The notes beneath the pieces were generated by a model. That model did not search any database, was not told the DNA's origin, and worked only from the letters and a program-made list of their open reading frames with translations. From Jacaranda mimosifolia (lineage: Eukaryota; Streptophyta; Magnoliopsida; Lamiales; Bignoniaceae): a stretch of 64,000 bases of DNA. Every line of letters starts with the position of its first letter. Within the stretch, counting starts at the first letter, position 1. This document shows positions 1 to 10,576 of the stretch, in pieces. Both the position numbers and the translations under genes were made by a program. The stretch covers positions 39,218,277 to 39,282,276 of the forward strand of contig CM032124.1 of NCBI GenBank assembly GCA_018894105.1. Direction: 5' to 3'.

Positions 1-372
1 TGGATCAGGAACAGGATAATCTCCATATTTGAGTGTCAAAGCTGTGCTATCAGATACTGAAGTACTCCACTCTGTGGTGGAAATTGGGACGGCTGGATGA
101 TCGGCTTGTCGGCTCAAAACTGCATCGAACTCGCCCCTGAGCCTTTCCATGGCTATGGATATTATCTCATTGACTCCCCTCCCATTTGCTGATTGCTGGA
201 GTCTGACGACGGCTTGCATATATTGGCTTATTTCCCGTTCCCGGCGGCTGGAGTCGAAGATGAGCTCACGAGACGGCTTCAAGCCCCATTGCTTGATAAT
301 CTCAACAGCTGATTGGTGGGATAGTGATGATCCCATTACAGTTTGGAAAGTTGCTACTATAGTTTTCAGCAT
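1..372 (-). CDS. EXO70 exocyst subunit, 5' end only (cut by window edge)
   Basis: This is the first 124 codons of an EXO70 gene that runs off the left end of the window. EXO70 is a subunit of the exocyst, which tethers secretory vesicles to the plasma membrane. The frame is open throughout. By eye it differs from the first 372 nt of the complete gene ending at 10293 at about 13 positions, so the two are recent tandem copies. The first ATG (complement of 370-372) was chosen because an in-frame TAG lies a few codons upstream in both copies. The piece covers the variable N-terminal helices, before the conserved EXO70 domain, so whether the gene is intact cannot be judged here. Family assignment rests on its near-identity to the full-length copy. 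Confidence 0.9.
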   Translation of the reverse strand, partial: MLKTIVATFQTVMGSSLSHQSAVEIIKQWGLKPSRELIFDSSRREREISQYMQAVVRLQQSANGRGVNEIISIAMERLRGEFDAVLSRQADHPAVPISTTEWSTSVSDSTALTLKYGDYPVPDP

Positions 373-649
373 CAAATCCAAGAAAAAATATGGAATCTAG
401 AGAATGCCCAGATTAGTACAATCCAAGAAAATGAAATCTAGAGAGGCCCAGTTAAATAAAATCTTGCAAAATAAAAAATAAAAAAATTGAGTAGAATTCG
501 TCCACCTTGAAGGCTGGATGAAAATTCAGAGAAGAAAGTAGGCAGAAAAATCATGGAAACATTACAAGAATTCTTTATTTATTTTTTTATTTATATATTT
601 TCTTGTAAGTAGCAACTACTTCAAGCGCTTATAATTATTCGTTTCGTGT

Positions 650-659
650 AAACGCGTTT
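650..659. promoter_or_regulatory. Palindromic CGCG box upstream of the left EXO70 copy
   Basis: The palindrome aaacgcgttt lies about 278 nt upstream of the EXO70 ATG. The same decamer is kept at 10567-10576, about 274 nt upstream of the second copy. Its core ACGCGT fits the vCGCGb consensus bound by plant CAMTA calmodulin-binding transcription factors. Function is inferred; recent shared ancestry alone could explain the conservation. Confidence 0.3.
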
Positions 660-2051
660 GGAAGACAAATTTATTTAAAGACAACACACGAGAACACGCT
701 TCTAGAGTAAAATCTTCATATCATAAATTGACCAAAAAGACTTTGGCTAAGGACAGGGACAAAAACTACATATGGCCCAAATATTTATTATGGACCAATT
801 ATTCAGCAACAATGTGAACTCCTATTTCTTTTGATTAGTAATAAAAAATGAATAAATGATATAATCCATAATTATTGTTTAATCAACAACTTCACATCCG
901 ACGGTTGTTATCTCTCCAAATATTGTCTCCAACATTGTTCTTATTCTAAAAAGAATGTTTGATTTATGAAATACTAGTGAAGGTGATTTGGGTTGCCCTA
1001 CCAAATCTTATCTAAATAATTTATTTATATCCTATTAGTTATAAAATCAGGTCGAATGGTGGGATTTAAGATTTAAAACACAATACACAATTAAGAAAAA
1101 TTAGAGAGTCCCATCTACAGTTTATTAATGCTTAAATTAGATATTTAGGTTGTCCAATAGTTGAATGGCTCGTAGGTTAGTAGCATCAATCTCCCCTATT
1201 ATATGAAATATTTCTTGTTCAATTTAAAATAAACGTCATTATACACTTTGTGTGCATGTCATTATATTGTAACTAATATAAAAATGAAGTCACATGTCCC
1301 CACGACAAACTATTAGTACTTTGTTTGTGGGAATATTCACGTTCTGAAAGGGTACAATAGTCATTTTGAAGCTGACCCATATGGCTACATTAGTGGCTGA
1401 CCCAGAGTTTTTGTCTTCTTGCATGTAGTGATGAAGTTGGACGTATCTAATCATTGTGCACTACTTATTAATCATTAGAGAGTTATTCAATACACGTTTT
1501 GTTTATTTATTTTATTTTATTGATTCACCGAGTTGGGTTTGTGGTTCTCTTACCAAAAAATTCTGCGAGTTGACTCGAATAAAATTATAGAATTTTATTT
1601 AAAATATATTTAGTTGAATTTGTTTAAAATATTTTATAAGATCATATATTCTATGAGATATACATATAGTATATATTTTGTTCTAATTAAAATAATATTG
1701 TTGAGTTTATTAATTAAATAAGTAGTGCGGAAGTAAGTAATTTATATAATTTATTAAGAATTTAATGAATATGATGGTATTTGTTCATATCTTAAGAATA
1801 TTTTGTAAAATATTTGAGAGCATATGAAATATTTTGGTGAGGTTATAAAGTCAACAAATATATATCTTTTTGATGCCAAAACTACTCCAAATTATATACA
1901 CCGGCGAGGGAGGGAGACTTGGGCGATTATAGTTTGAAAGAAATGCCCACTGGGCCAGTAATGGGCGGTATAATTGGCTCGGCTATTGAAATTGAAGGCT
2001 CTCACTTTCTACTTGGGCCTTTTGTTAATAAGCTCCTTGATTGGTTGAGTC

Positions 2052-2972
2052 TAGGGATGTTAATGGAGCGAATTTTAATCCAAATTCGATCCAATAATTT
2101 AGGATCTTTAACCGATAAAAGATTCAACGAATATAATTTGATTAAAAAAATATCCATAATTCGAAATAAATGGAGCGAATATGGATTTGACTCGATCCGA
2201 TCCATTAATAATCTGAATCCGAATATATAGGATTATATGTATATATACAGTATTATACATACAAATATATACGTAGGGTTTTATAGAAATGCTAAAATGA
2301 ATTTTGGGATGAAATAAGTAATGAGCTCCTATGCAATATATCAAATTAATTGATTTTCATATAAAATATTAGATTTGGAGGTTATCTACATCATAATTGT
2401 ATCACTTGTTTTTTTATTTTTATAACAACAAATGATGCAAGAAAAATAATGAGCAGAAGCTAAATGTTGTGATATAGAATAATGCAATGCAAATCTCGAT
2501 TTGATTGAAATGAGTTTCTTTTCTTATAAAATTTTAAGTTTATAATTATTTGATTGAAAAATTAAGTATATATGTATTTATAATGTAAAATAAGTACTAT
2601 TATCAGTAGCAAAATCTAAAATACAATGATATGATAAATGAATATGATTAAGTTATATTTTATTATTGCTTTTATATGATAAATATATTTGAAAATTTAT
2701 TCGTTAATATGTTTTGTGTATGTTTTTTTAAGGATGAATGTTTTGGATTTAGATTCCACTAATTTTTTAAAAAAATAACAAATAAATTATTTTTGGGAGT
2801 ATTTGGATTCGGATCTTTTTTTGGATATCCGATTTTTATATGGATTCGGATATGGTTATAATAGCCAAGATCCTATAGGATCTTGGGTCGGATTTGGATT
2901 TAACATATAACTGTTGGATTCGGATTCGGATCCATCATGATCCGATTCGAATTTGACCCATTGACAGCCCTA
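2052..2972. mobile_element. hAT-type non-autonomous DNA transposon, private to left copy
   Basis: This 921-bp element starts with tagggatgttaat and ends with the near-inverse attgacagcccta. It is flanked by a perfect 8-bp target duplication, gttgagtc, at 2044-2051 and 2973-2980. An 8-bp duplication and a TAGGG end are hAT hallmarks. The right duplicate has the empty site at about 12410-12417. The inverted similarity extends inward well beyond the termini. No transposase is encoded, so it depended on an autonomous relative. Confidence 0.9.
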
Positions 2973-3072
2973 GTTGAGTCAGTCAGCTACTTTCGCCTTC
3001 TTACTAGAAGGAGGGGTGTAGCCGAATAGTGTCAAACTAGGTTCTGGGAGAATTTTCTAGCATGATCGCAAT

Positions 3073-4465
3073 TAGAGGTGTAAGTAACTCGAGAAAGTTT
3101 GAATCTAGCAAGTTCATATTTAGTTTGTCTATTAGTTCATGAGGTCGAGTTTGAATGAAGGCTCGATGAGCCTTATCGAGATCAATAAGGTTTGTCATGG
3201 GAAAACAAAAGAGTTTGAAAGTTCGTATAGGTTTAAATTAATTCAAACTCATTTAGACTCAAAACAAAATTTATAATTATAAACTTTTCAAGTAATTTTG
3301 TTATTTTCTTAAAAATAAAAAGTAAATTATTATTATTGTTGTTGTTGTTGTTTTTTACTTACTATTGTGGACCTTATTATATGAGCCTAAATTGTAACTA
3401 TACATATATATATATATATATAAGAAAAAAGATCATTTAGACTCATGAGATTTTTTAACCGAATACTATTGAGTTCGGCTCAACTAGTTTGACTAATGAG
3501 TTTGGGCTTGACTTGGCTCTAGTTTAAAAAGATTGAGTCGAATACGAGCTTTCATCGAGTTATGTCGGAACCATTTGCAAATCATTTCATCTTATTCACA
3601 CCCATAATCTCAATAAGTTTAATTTTTTGAGCTCAAGTTTGACTCCGTGAAAACTCTAATTTAGCTCAAATAAACTCAAAATTTTCAAGTAAGTTTTGAA
3701 TAATTGTAAGCACTGTTAAAAAAAGGGGACCAGGCTAGACCAGTCGAACCGTTAACCGGTAGGCGAACAAGTCCGATTTTCTAAAAAAATCAAAAAATGA
3801 AAAAAAAATTACTATATTTTGTAAAAATTGTTCAGACCGGGCGATCGGACCAGTGAACCGTTCACGGTTCAATTGAACCGGACCAGTTTTTATTTAATTT
3901 TTAATAAAATTATTATTATTTTTTTAATATTTTTGGTTTAAGTACAAAATTTGAATGTTAAGGTACACTTTACAAACTATCTAAAAGTCAAAAAACCCTT
4001 AGTTTAGAGTTTAGAATTAACTTACACACTCTCAACTTTAAACTTTAGGCTTGATATATTTAAATTGTTGTGATGATTTATAATATGAGTTGTGAAATTT
4101 GGATTGTAATATTAGACAATATCATTTAAGCTCTTTATGTTTTATATTTTAGTATTTTATTAATTTTTAATTAATATATATATATATATATATATTTCAT
4201 AATTATAACGTCACGGTTCAATTACGGTCCGACCAACGGTTGCAACAGTGAACCATGAACCAGTAAGTTTTCCGGTTCAATGAATGGTCCAATTTTTCGA
4301 ACACTAATTGCAAGGTCGAACTGAACATAAAATATTAGTAATATAATGTATATTTAAAATTTATACAGGCTCACAATTTTCAAGTTTAAATACAAACAAA
4401 TCATAATCGGCTTGGAATAAAGATCAAACTCAATTCAACATGCACTTGACTTGTTTGCACCTCTA
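3073..4465. mobile_element. Older hAT-like element with a nested insertion (left copy)
   Basis: The ends are inverted repeats: tagaggtgtaagtaactcga on the left and the complement of a similar 20-mer on the right (tagaggtgcaaacaagtcaa when reversed). The interior has many 'gagctcga/tcgagctc'-like motifs. The right duplicate at 12512-13935 carries the same element, so it predates the segmental duplication. No clear 8-bp target duplication remains. Element 3711-4306 is inserted inside it. Confidence 0.65.
3711..4306. mobile_element. hAT-like MITE nested in the older element, private to left copy
   Basis: This 596-bp insertion is flanked by attgtaag (3703-3710) and attgcaag (4307-4314), an 8-bp target duplication with one mismatch. 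The termini cactgtt and the complement of aacacta are imperfect inverted repeats. The right duplicate keeps the single, uninterrupted attgtaag at 13776-13783. The interior is rich in 'ggttcaaccgg'-type motifs, also seen in the element at 24282-24951. It carries no coding sequence. Confidence 0.8.
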
Positions 4466-5962
4466 ATTTAGAAATTTCTTATATTACAAGCTCATAAATT
4501 TATTAAATGAAAAGCACAAATGAACTATACTTTTTAAAATTTGAATATTTTTCTAATTCGTATAATCAAATTTTTAAAAAAAAATCCTGTTATTAACAAT
4601 CTATAAAATTCAAATTTTATTTGATTAAAAATACTTTAAGAGCTATTTTCCCTTTTTCTAATTTCCAAATAGACGATTGATGTGAGTATTCCACGACATC
4701 ATCAAACAATAATGGAATAGGTTAATAATGTGGAATTAGCACGTCCATGATAGTTGCAAATCTTCTTCCATCTTTTCTATCTTTTCCATGTTTGTTCCCA
4801 TCTAAAATGTCCATATCACCAGGAGGGAAAAAAGTCCTCGTAGCCACTCTATTCGTGTTTTCAAGATGTTTTCTTTGTCTTAATGGGTCCCTACAATTTT
4901 ATTTATTTATTTATTTATTTACTTATTTATTATTTATTTATTGTTAATTGGACTTCATGAAAATTAACGACAAATATTTGTATTTTTCATGTATTTTTTA
5001 TCATTTTAATGCGAAATTGAAATACATCATATGATATTGATATTGCACACAAGGTATAAAATAAATTTACTTATCAAATTTTCATTGAAATATATGATGT
5101 AGATTAAAGTAGAAAAGGACTAAAGTACCCTTAAAAATAGTCAAAATTATTAAACACTCCATTGGATCCACATCTTTTTATATGGGTCGGAGCCTAACCT
5201 AACTTGACACTCTTTGACTAGGAATCTCCACCCTCATATGACGACATATCAATAGAAAATTATAAATACCCACATTATTAGTCATTGTTGGCCAAGTAGG
5301 CTACGTTCATTCAATCTACGCATGACATACTAAGGAGAGTTCACATTTACTTTATGACATATCTATTTACTTATCATACCAATCGACCTCAACTGAACTA
5401 TACTTTGAGCATTCCACTCTTAAAAAGTTGATCATTCAAGTATAACATCTCCTCATCTATTATAGATCCGTCAAGTAGTTGGCTCATAAATTTACTGATG
5501 TCATATTCTCAATTCTCCTACATCAATATGATTCTTACAATAAGCAAGTTCACCACTGACTCTAACAATATTCGCATGTCTACTAAATGTTTTCACATTT
5601 TATAGCATTTATCCCTCAAAATCGAGATTTTTGATACATATAAATATTTATGCTGAACAATCGATATAAATATAAATAAAAGAGAAAAATCATTATCTAT
5701 TTTCACGCAATAATCATCCAACGCTTAATTCGATACCAGGCCATCATATTTAAAATACTGAAATATATTAATTCACTAATCTTGATAAACCCAAAATTTG
5801 GCACCAATATTATGAACAAGTTTGGAAGCCTAGTAAATATTACTCGTCTGGAATATGATTATCTGTTAAAAATTTTATTACAAGGCACAAAAGACAGGCA
5901 ACTAACAACTACTAAACAAACTGGTGAAACTGCATACACGTTTTATTACAACTGAAATATTT

Positions 5963-7900
5963 CTAAGAAATTCTGACTTTTGAGATGTAAGGAATCTTGC
6001 TCCAATCCTTTCCAGTTTGTCTATTGTACCTTTGCTGCAGAAGTGGACAATTGTCGACACGCAGTTTCCCTAACGGTGCCGTTCGGAGGAGAGGAGATGG
6101 CAATGCCTTCAGCTTGCTGCAATGTGAAATTTCCAGACGAGGCATAATATTGAAGTTTTCATCAGGGATTGTGCTGATCAAGTCCCATTCTTCCAAACTT
6201 TCCATTTTTGAGATCTTGAGTTTCTTCAGCTTTGGGAATGCTGATGCTGAAGCTGATGGTAATCCAACTTCTCCATTCATCATCTTGGTATCGTTTGCAT
6301 CTAATCCCAAGAACTCGAGCCCGAGAGACTTTATGGTATTCAAGCCCTCCAAGTGAAGTGTTACAAGGAATGGCAATCTTCCCAAAGGTGGCAAACTTGT
6401 GCAGTTTTGGCAGTCTTGGAGGAAAAGTCTTTGCAGTTTGGTCAATTTCAAGATCCAGTTAGGTAACTTAGTGCCTCCAAATGAACTGATTTTCAAAGAC
6501 AGCACATTTTCATGCAGCTCAAGAGCTTCAATTATCTCATCCTGATTGCCATTTTGAGTTGCAGGGCTGAAGTCCAGTTCCACATCAGAAAGACGTTCCT
6601 TTTTCTGAAGCTCAGCTCTTCTGGCCTCATCTGCACCAGCTGCATGTCTGAGCCCTTCGATTTTCAGACATCCTCTAAGGTTGTTAAGTTTTCTTAAATC
6701 TTCCACTCCACATGTTGTATCTCCTCTAACGATGATGCATTTTCTCAGAGTCTGAAGTGATCCCAAGTTGCAAATCCCTTTTGGCAATGTCTTGAGGCTA
6801 TCAGTCCCTTCCATCTCAAGATGCCTTAGGTTCACTAACTTCCCTATTTCTCGAGGGAGTTTCATCAGATGGTCACAGGCAGAAAGTTTCGAAGTTTGAA
6901 GATTGTACAAATCACACAGGCCAGCAGGTAACTCCCGAAATGGATTGTGGGATAAGTTAAGATACTTCAACTTCGTCAGATATGTGATTTCTTTTGGAAG
7001 TTCACCTATCCTGTTCCGGCTCAAATCCAGTGTTTTTAGGGATGTTAAACGGCGAAACAAATCAGGCTCAATTCTGTCGAGGTAGCTGACTATAGGTGGA
7101 CAATCGTAGAAAGATTGAACCCAAAACGTGAAGAGCTTTTCCACATTCATAACGTTAGGAAAAGGGGTGTCTTCTGCACGTATCAACGTCAGGTGACGGG
7201 GCTTTCTGTTGGGCTGTTCCATTTTTCGTCCCAAATCACTGTTAACCTCAATCACCATGCATTCATTCTTGTTGAGATAATTAGCCAAGTCATGGACCAT
7301 ATCATGCATCTTGAGACTTAGAATCCTTTTTCCATCCTTATCTTCCTTCAAGTCTTGGAAAAATGACCTCATAGCCAAGTTTTGGACATACTCTTGCCCT
7401 ACTACCTCCATCTCCACATTCTCAGTTGAGATAAGATACCCTTGTGCCATCCAAATCTTGATCAAGTCATTTGTCACTATCTCATGATCCTTTGGAAAGA
7501 AAGCACAATACGAAAAGCACCGTTTCATGGCCCAGGGCAGGTCATAGTAGCTCAAAAAGATTTGGGGGAAAGTGATGAAAGAACATACCTTTGTAGTAGG
7601 AGAAGAGTTGCTTTCAGTGCCTTCAAGCTTTGCCTTCTGCATTGCTGTTATCCATTCAGACAAGACATCCTCAGTGTCATAGGACAAGTCCTTGAGCTTG
7701 TCGAGCCAAACTTTGACTGATTCTTCATTCACCTGTCTCTTTTCAGCATCAACAAGCACAGCTTTGATGGACTCGAATTCACTTTTGAGTTTCTTGACTT
7801 CTTTTTCGACCCCAGATACTAATCTCACCTCCCGACGAATCTGTTCGTCCAGGATCGTGGCCACCTGGGTTAGGATTACAGTTATAATTGGATCAGACAT
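5963..7900 (-). CDS. CNL-type resistance-like protein lacking most of NB-ARC
   Basis: This single-exon frame encodes 645 residues. Residues 1-100 form an Rx-type coiled coil with YDTEDVLSEW (74-83), matching the usual YDxDDVLDEW of RGA-like CNLs. Residues 104-108 (KVCSF) are the usual linker just before NB-ARC. The protein then jumps to SYYDLPWAMKRCFSYC (117-132) and FFPKDHEI, the RNBS-D part of ARC2, followed by MHDMVHDLA (198-206) and leucine-rich repeats from about 270 to the end. P-loop, kinase-2, RNBS-B and GLPL are all absent. Roughly 280-300 residues normally found there are missing, with the frame preserved (junction near 7570). The MHD motif and LRRs look intact. Such a protein should not bind nucleotide normally. 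It may be a decoy, a helper-dependent fragment or a decaying gene; an assembly error is less likely. Confidence 0.85.
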   Translation of the reverse strand: MSDPIITVILTQVATILDEQIRREVRLVSGVEKEVKKLKSEFESIKAVLVDAEKRQVNEESVKVWLDKLKDLSYDTEDVLSEWITAMQKAKLEGTESNSSPTTKVCSFITFPQIFLSYYDLPWAMKRCFSYCAFFPKDHEIVTNDLIKIWMAQGYLISTENVEMEVVGQEYVQNLAMRSFFQDLKEDKDGKRILSLKMHDMVHDLANYLNKNECMVIEVNSDLGRKMEQPNRKPRHLTLIRAEDTPFPNVMNVEKLFTFWVQSFYDCPPIVSYLDRIEPDLFRRLTSLKTLDLSRNRIGELPKEITYLTKLKYLNLSHNPFRELPAGLCDLYNLQTSKLSACDHLMKLPREIGKLVNLRHLEMEGTDSLKTLPKGICNLGSLQTLRKCIIVRGDTTCGVEDLRKLNNLRGCLKIEGLRHAAGADEARRAELQKKERLSDVELDFSPATQNGNQDEIIEALELHENVLSLKISSFGGTKLPNWILKLTKLQRLFLQDCQNCTSLPPLGRLPFLVTLHLEGLNTIKSLGLEFLGLDANDTKMMNGEVGLPSASASAFPKLKKLKISKMESLEEWDLISTIPDENFNIMPRLEISHCSKLKALPSPLLRTAPLGKLRVDNCPLLQQRYNRQTGKDWSKIPYISKVRIS

Positions 7901-8577
7901 GGTTGAATATGGTAATAGAAACTGAAATTGGACAAGATTATAGAAAGTGTAATAGAATGCTTGGTAGTATCAAAGAATATGGTAATAACACCATATATTG
8001 TGCTTGGGACTAGACAATATTAGCACTAAATTTGCCAGGAAAAAGTTTGGAAAATGGGTAGCAATTCCTTTGGGTCCTGAAGGAAATTGGCAGAAGACAA
8101 AAGGAGACGACTTCTTTGTTTTTTTTATCAATAGGGACATAGACTTTCATTAACGCGTTAGACAGAAACTAAAACGTCTTCACACACTTAAAAATATTGG
8201 GAAAAGAAGACTCAGCCAAAGTTAAAGAAATATCATAGAAATATAATATCCTTTTTCTTGGTTGTCACAGAAAACAACATCTCAATGACTTCAACTCTGG
8301 TCTTTAAATATTCTTATTTAGTTTAGTGCATATTCGCCGCACATATACAGACAAGAAAAAGGGAAAATTTCTGGAAAAAAAAAAAAAAAGGAAGAAGAAA
8401 AGAAAAATAAAGATAAAAAACTAAATACAATCTATTGAGATCATGCTAAGACATTCTTGGATGCCTAAAATTGTACATTGTATCTCTTGAATTCCTAGAA
8501 ATGCCTGTTTTCATACATTTCCTTCTTGTCATCTGCTAAAAACAGAATCTTGTGGTATTTAATGATTTACGACCTCT
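7901..8577. other. Spacer between the NLR and the EXO70 stop codon
   Basis: This stretch holds the 5' leader of the NLR and the 3' region of EXO70, both of which are on the minus strand. An A-run lies near 8375-8390. No other gene or repeat was seen. Confidence 0.6.
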
Positions 8578-10293
8578 TTATACAGTAACTTCTGTATGTG
8601 CAAACATTTTCTCCAAGACTAAAGCCTGAAGATCCTCAGCTGAATACTTGATGTTGTCCAGAATTAGCTTCATTTCAGGATTACTCTCAAACTGTTCAAG
8701 AAAGTTCTTATAGGCTGGAACCAAATGTCCACACATGGAAACACAAACATCATCCCTGAGTTGCGAATCCGGTATTGTCCAAGAGGACTGGAGAGACTGA
8801 ACTTTTTTTAACTCCTCATTAAAGGCCTTGAGCCTGTTTCTGACTGCAGTTTTTGAGGGCCGGGATTTGCAACACCAAGTAATATACAGTCCCTCGTCCT
8901 CAAAACAAGTCAAGAACTTGTTGCAAGCTGATGTCTGATAAGCACGCATTGCATCCTCAAATTTCTTATCTAACTTCCTCAGATAAGACTCACCGATCAT
9001 CTCTTTCAACTCATTCGATCCTTTGATCTCTTTCACAATGTAGTGAACGTTGTTCATCACGAACAACTGGCCCAACGAGGAATCTGGGCAGCGCTTGGAC
9101 TTGTCCTCAAGATTTTTCTGTAAAACCACAATGATCAAGATCAAATGGAGCTGAAGAAAACTCCGGTTATGGGAATCCCCCAAATCATCTTGACGAACCA
9201 CCAAATCACCAAAATTCAATGATGGGGTCGACTTGATCAACTTTGTGAGGAGCTCCTTTTTCTTCACAATGAGGTTGATCTGCTCCATCACTTCTTTCAT
9301 CAAATGATGAATGATCCCACCATTATCAGAAACATTGGAAATTTCATGGAGAACATCGTTCTCAATATCATGCAGCATTCTCCCTGCGTCATTCTCAATC
9401 CCGGACAGTGTTTCCGCACAAATATTTCTATTCCTCTTTCCAGGTTGAGAAAGGAAAAGAGCATCAGCCTTAGGCAAAACCCACAGAATCGCACCGTAGA
9501 GGCCTAAAATGGTCTCCATCCCCTTATAGGGCTGATTGCTCAAACTGATTGCTCTTGCAAAACCAAATAGATCAGCAGCAAAATCTCCAACAGTTCCCAC
9601 AAAACATTCATCCTTTGCAGCATTTCCTTCCCCAATACCTTCAAATATATTCTCACACAATCTCTTCTCGCTTTCAAACAAGATCTTAACACAAATCTTG
9701 GAAACTTCAATCCACAACTCCATTTTCATCTTCAACTCTTCCCAAATGTACCTCCTTGCATTATTGCCCATCCTCAGCTCCTCAAAACGAAGTCGGCTGA
9801 GCTGAGCCTGAAGATTAGACCTTCTCAAACGCTTGTAAACCTCAACACATTCCCCAAGTCTCCCACTTGAATTCATTCTTTCAGCTATACTCCTCAGATA
9901 AGCAATCACATCATCACTTGGTGGATCAGGAATAGGATAATCTCCATATTTGAGTGTCAAAGCTGTGCTATCAGATACTGAAGTACTCCACTCCGTGGTG
10001 GAAATCGGGACGGCTGGATGATCGGCTTGTCGGCTCAAAACTGCAACGAACTCGCCCCTGAGCCTATCCATGGCTATGGATATGATCTCATTGACTCCCT
10101 TCCCATTTGCTGATTGCTGGAGTCTGACGACGGCTTGCATATACTGGCTTATTTCCCGTTCCCGGCGGCTGGAGTCGAAGATCAACTCATGAGGCGGCTT
10201 CAAGCCCCATTGCTTGATAATCTCAACAGCTGATTGCTGGGATAGTGATGATCCCATTACAGTTTGGAAAGTTGCTACTATAGTTTTCAGCAT
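8578..10293 (-). CDS. EXO70 exocyst subunit, complete tandem copy
   Basis: This intronless frame encodes 571 residues. EXO70 is an exocyst subunit that binds membrane phosphoinositides and helps tether secretory vesicles; plant paralogues also act in immunity and autophagy. The N-terminal 130 residues are variable helices. The EXO70 domain follows from about 150 to 565, with conserved blocks such as LRSIAERMNSSGRLGECVEVY, KICVKILFESEKRLCENIFEG and MNNVHYIVKEIKGSNELKEM. Typical plant EXO70s are 580-680 residues, so this one is slightly short at the N terminus. The ATG at 10291-10293 was chosen; a TTG three codons upstream is also in frame but is not a plausible start. The domain is shared with the gene at 55183-57006 but clearly diverged. 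The NLR lies immediately downstream on the same strand. The subgroup could not be assigned with confidence. Confidence 0.95.
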   Translation of the reverse strand: MLKTIVATFQTVMGSSLSQQSAVEIIKQWGLKPPHELIFDSSRREREISQYMQAVVRLQQSANGKGVNEIISIAMDRLRGEFVAVLSRQADHPAVPISTTEWSTSVSDSTALTLKYGDYPIPDPPSDDVIAYLRSIAERMNSSGRLGECVEVYKRLRRSNLQAQLSRLRFEELRMGNNARRYIWEELKMKMELWIEVSKICVKILFESEKRLCENIFEGIGEGNAAKDECFVGTVGDFAADLFGFARAISLSNQPYKGMETILGLYGAILWVLPKADALFLSQPGKRNRNICAETLSGIENDAGRMLHDIENDVLHEISNVSDNGGIIHHLMKEVMEQINLIVKKKELLTKLIKSTPSLNFGDLVVRQDDLGDSHNRSFLQLHLILIIVVLQKNLEDKSKRCPDSSLGQLFVMNNVHYIVKEIKGSNELKEMIGESYLRKLDKKFEDAMRAYQTSACNKFLTCFEDEGLYITWCCKSRPSKTAVRNRLKAFNEELKKVQSLQSSWTIPDSQLRDDVCVSMCGHLVPAYKNFLEQFESNPEMKLILDNIKYSAEDLQALVLEKMFAHTEVTV

Positions 10294-10566
10294 TAAATCC
10301 AAGAAAAAATATGGAATCTAGAGAGAGCCCAGATTAGTACAATCCAAGAAAATGAAATCTAGAGAGGCCCAGATAAATAAAATCTTGAAAAATTTAAAAA
10401 AAAAAAAAAAAATCTTGAAAAGAATTCGTCCACCTTGAAGGCTGGATGAAAATTCAGACAAGAAAGTACGCAGAAAAATCATCGAAACATTACAAGAATT
10501 CTTTATTTATTTATATATTTTCTTGCAAGTAACAACTATTTGAAGCCCTTATAATTCATTTGTTGT

Positions 10567-10576
10567 AAACGCGTTT
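10567..10576. promoter_or_regulatory. Palindromic CGCG box upstream of the right EXO70 copy
   Basis: The decamer aaacgcgttt, about 274 nt upstream of the ATG, is the counterpart of 650-659. Its core fits the vCGCGb CAMTA consensus. The regulatory role is inferred. Confidence 0.3.

Larger units (their letters stand above)
1..5815. repeat. Left copy of a tandem segmental duplication
   Basis: Position 1 aligns with 9922. The match continues through the EXO70 start and far upstream, ending near 5815 (matching about 15055) at a shared stretch reading cttgataaacccaaa. Identity is very high over the coding part and the first several hundred bases, then falls with many indels. Insertions at 2052-2972 and 3711-4306 and an extra stretch at about 5590-5770 are private to this copy. 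The only gene is the EXO70 fragment at 1-372; 373-5815 has no convincing coding sequence. Confidence 0.9.

Noticed and set aside
1919..2230. 103-residue open frame on the plus strand
   Set aside because: It crosses the left border of the hAT element at 2052, has no domain, and the right duplicate does not preserve it.
7560..7580. Intron explaining the missing NB-ARC (a GTATGT occurs at the junction)
   Set aside because: The frame is continuous across the junction, the residues on both sides fit the family, and no NB-ARC sequence exists in the neighbouring DNA to be spliced in.
10294..10302. Upstream TTG start for the complete EXO70
   Set aside because: Plant translation starts at ATG; the first in-frame ATG is at 10291-10293 and a TAG lies just upstream.
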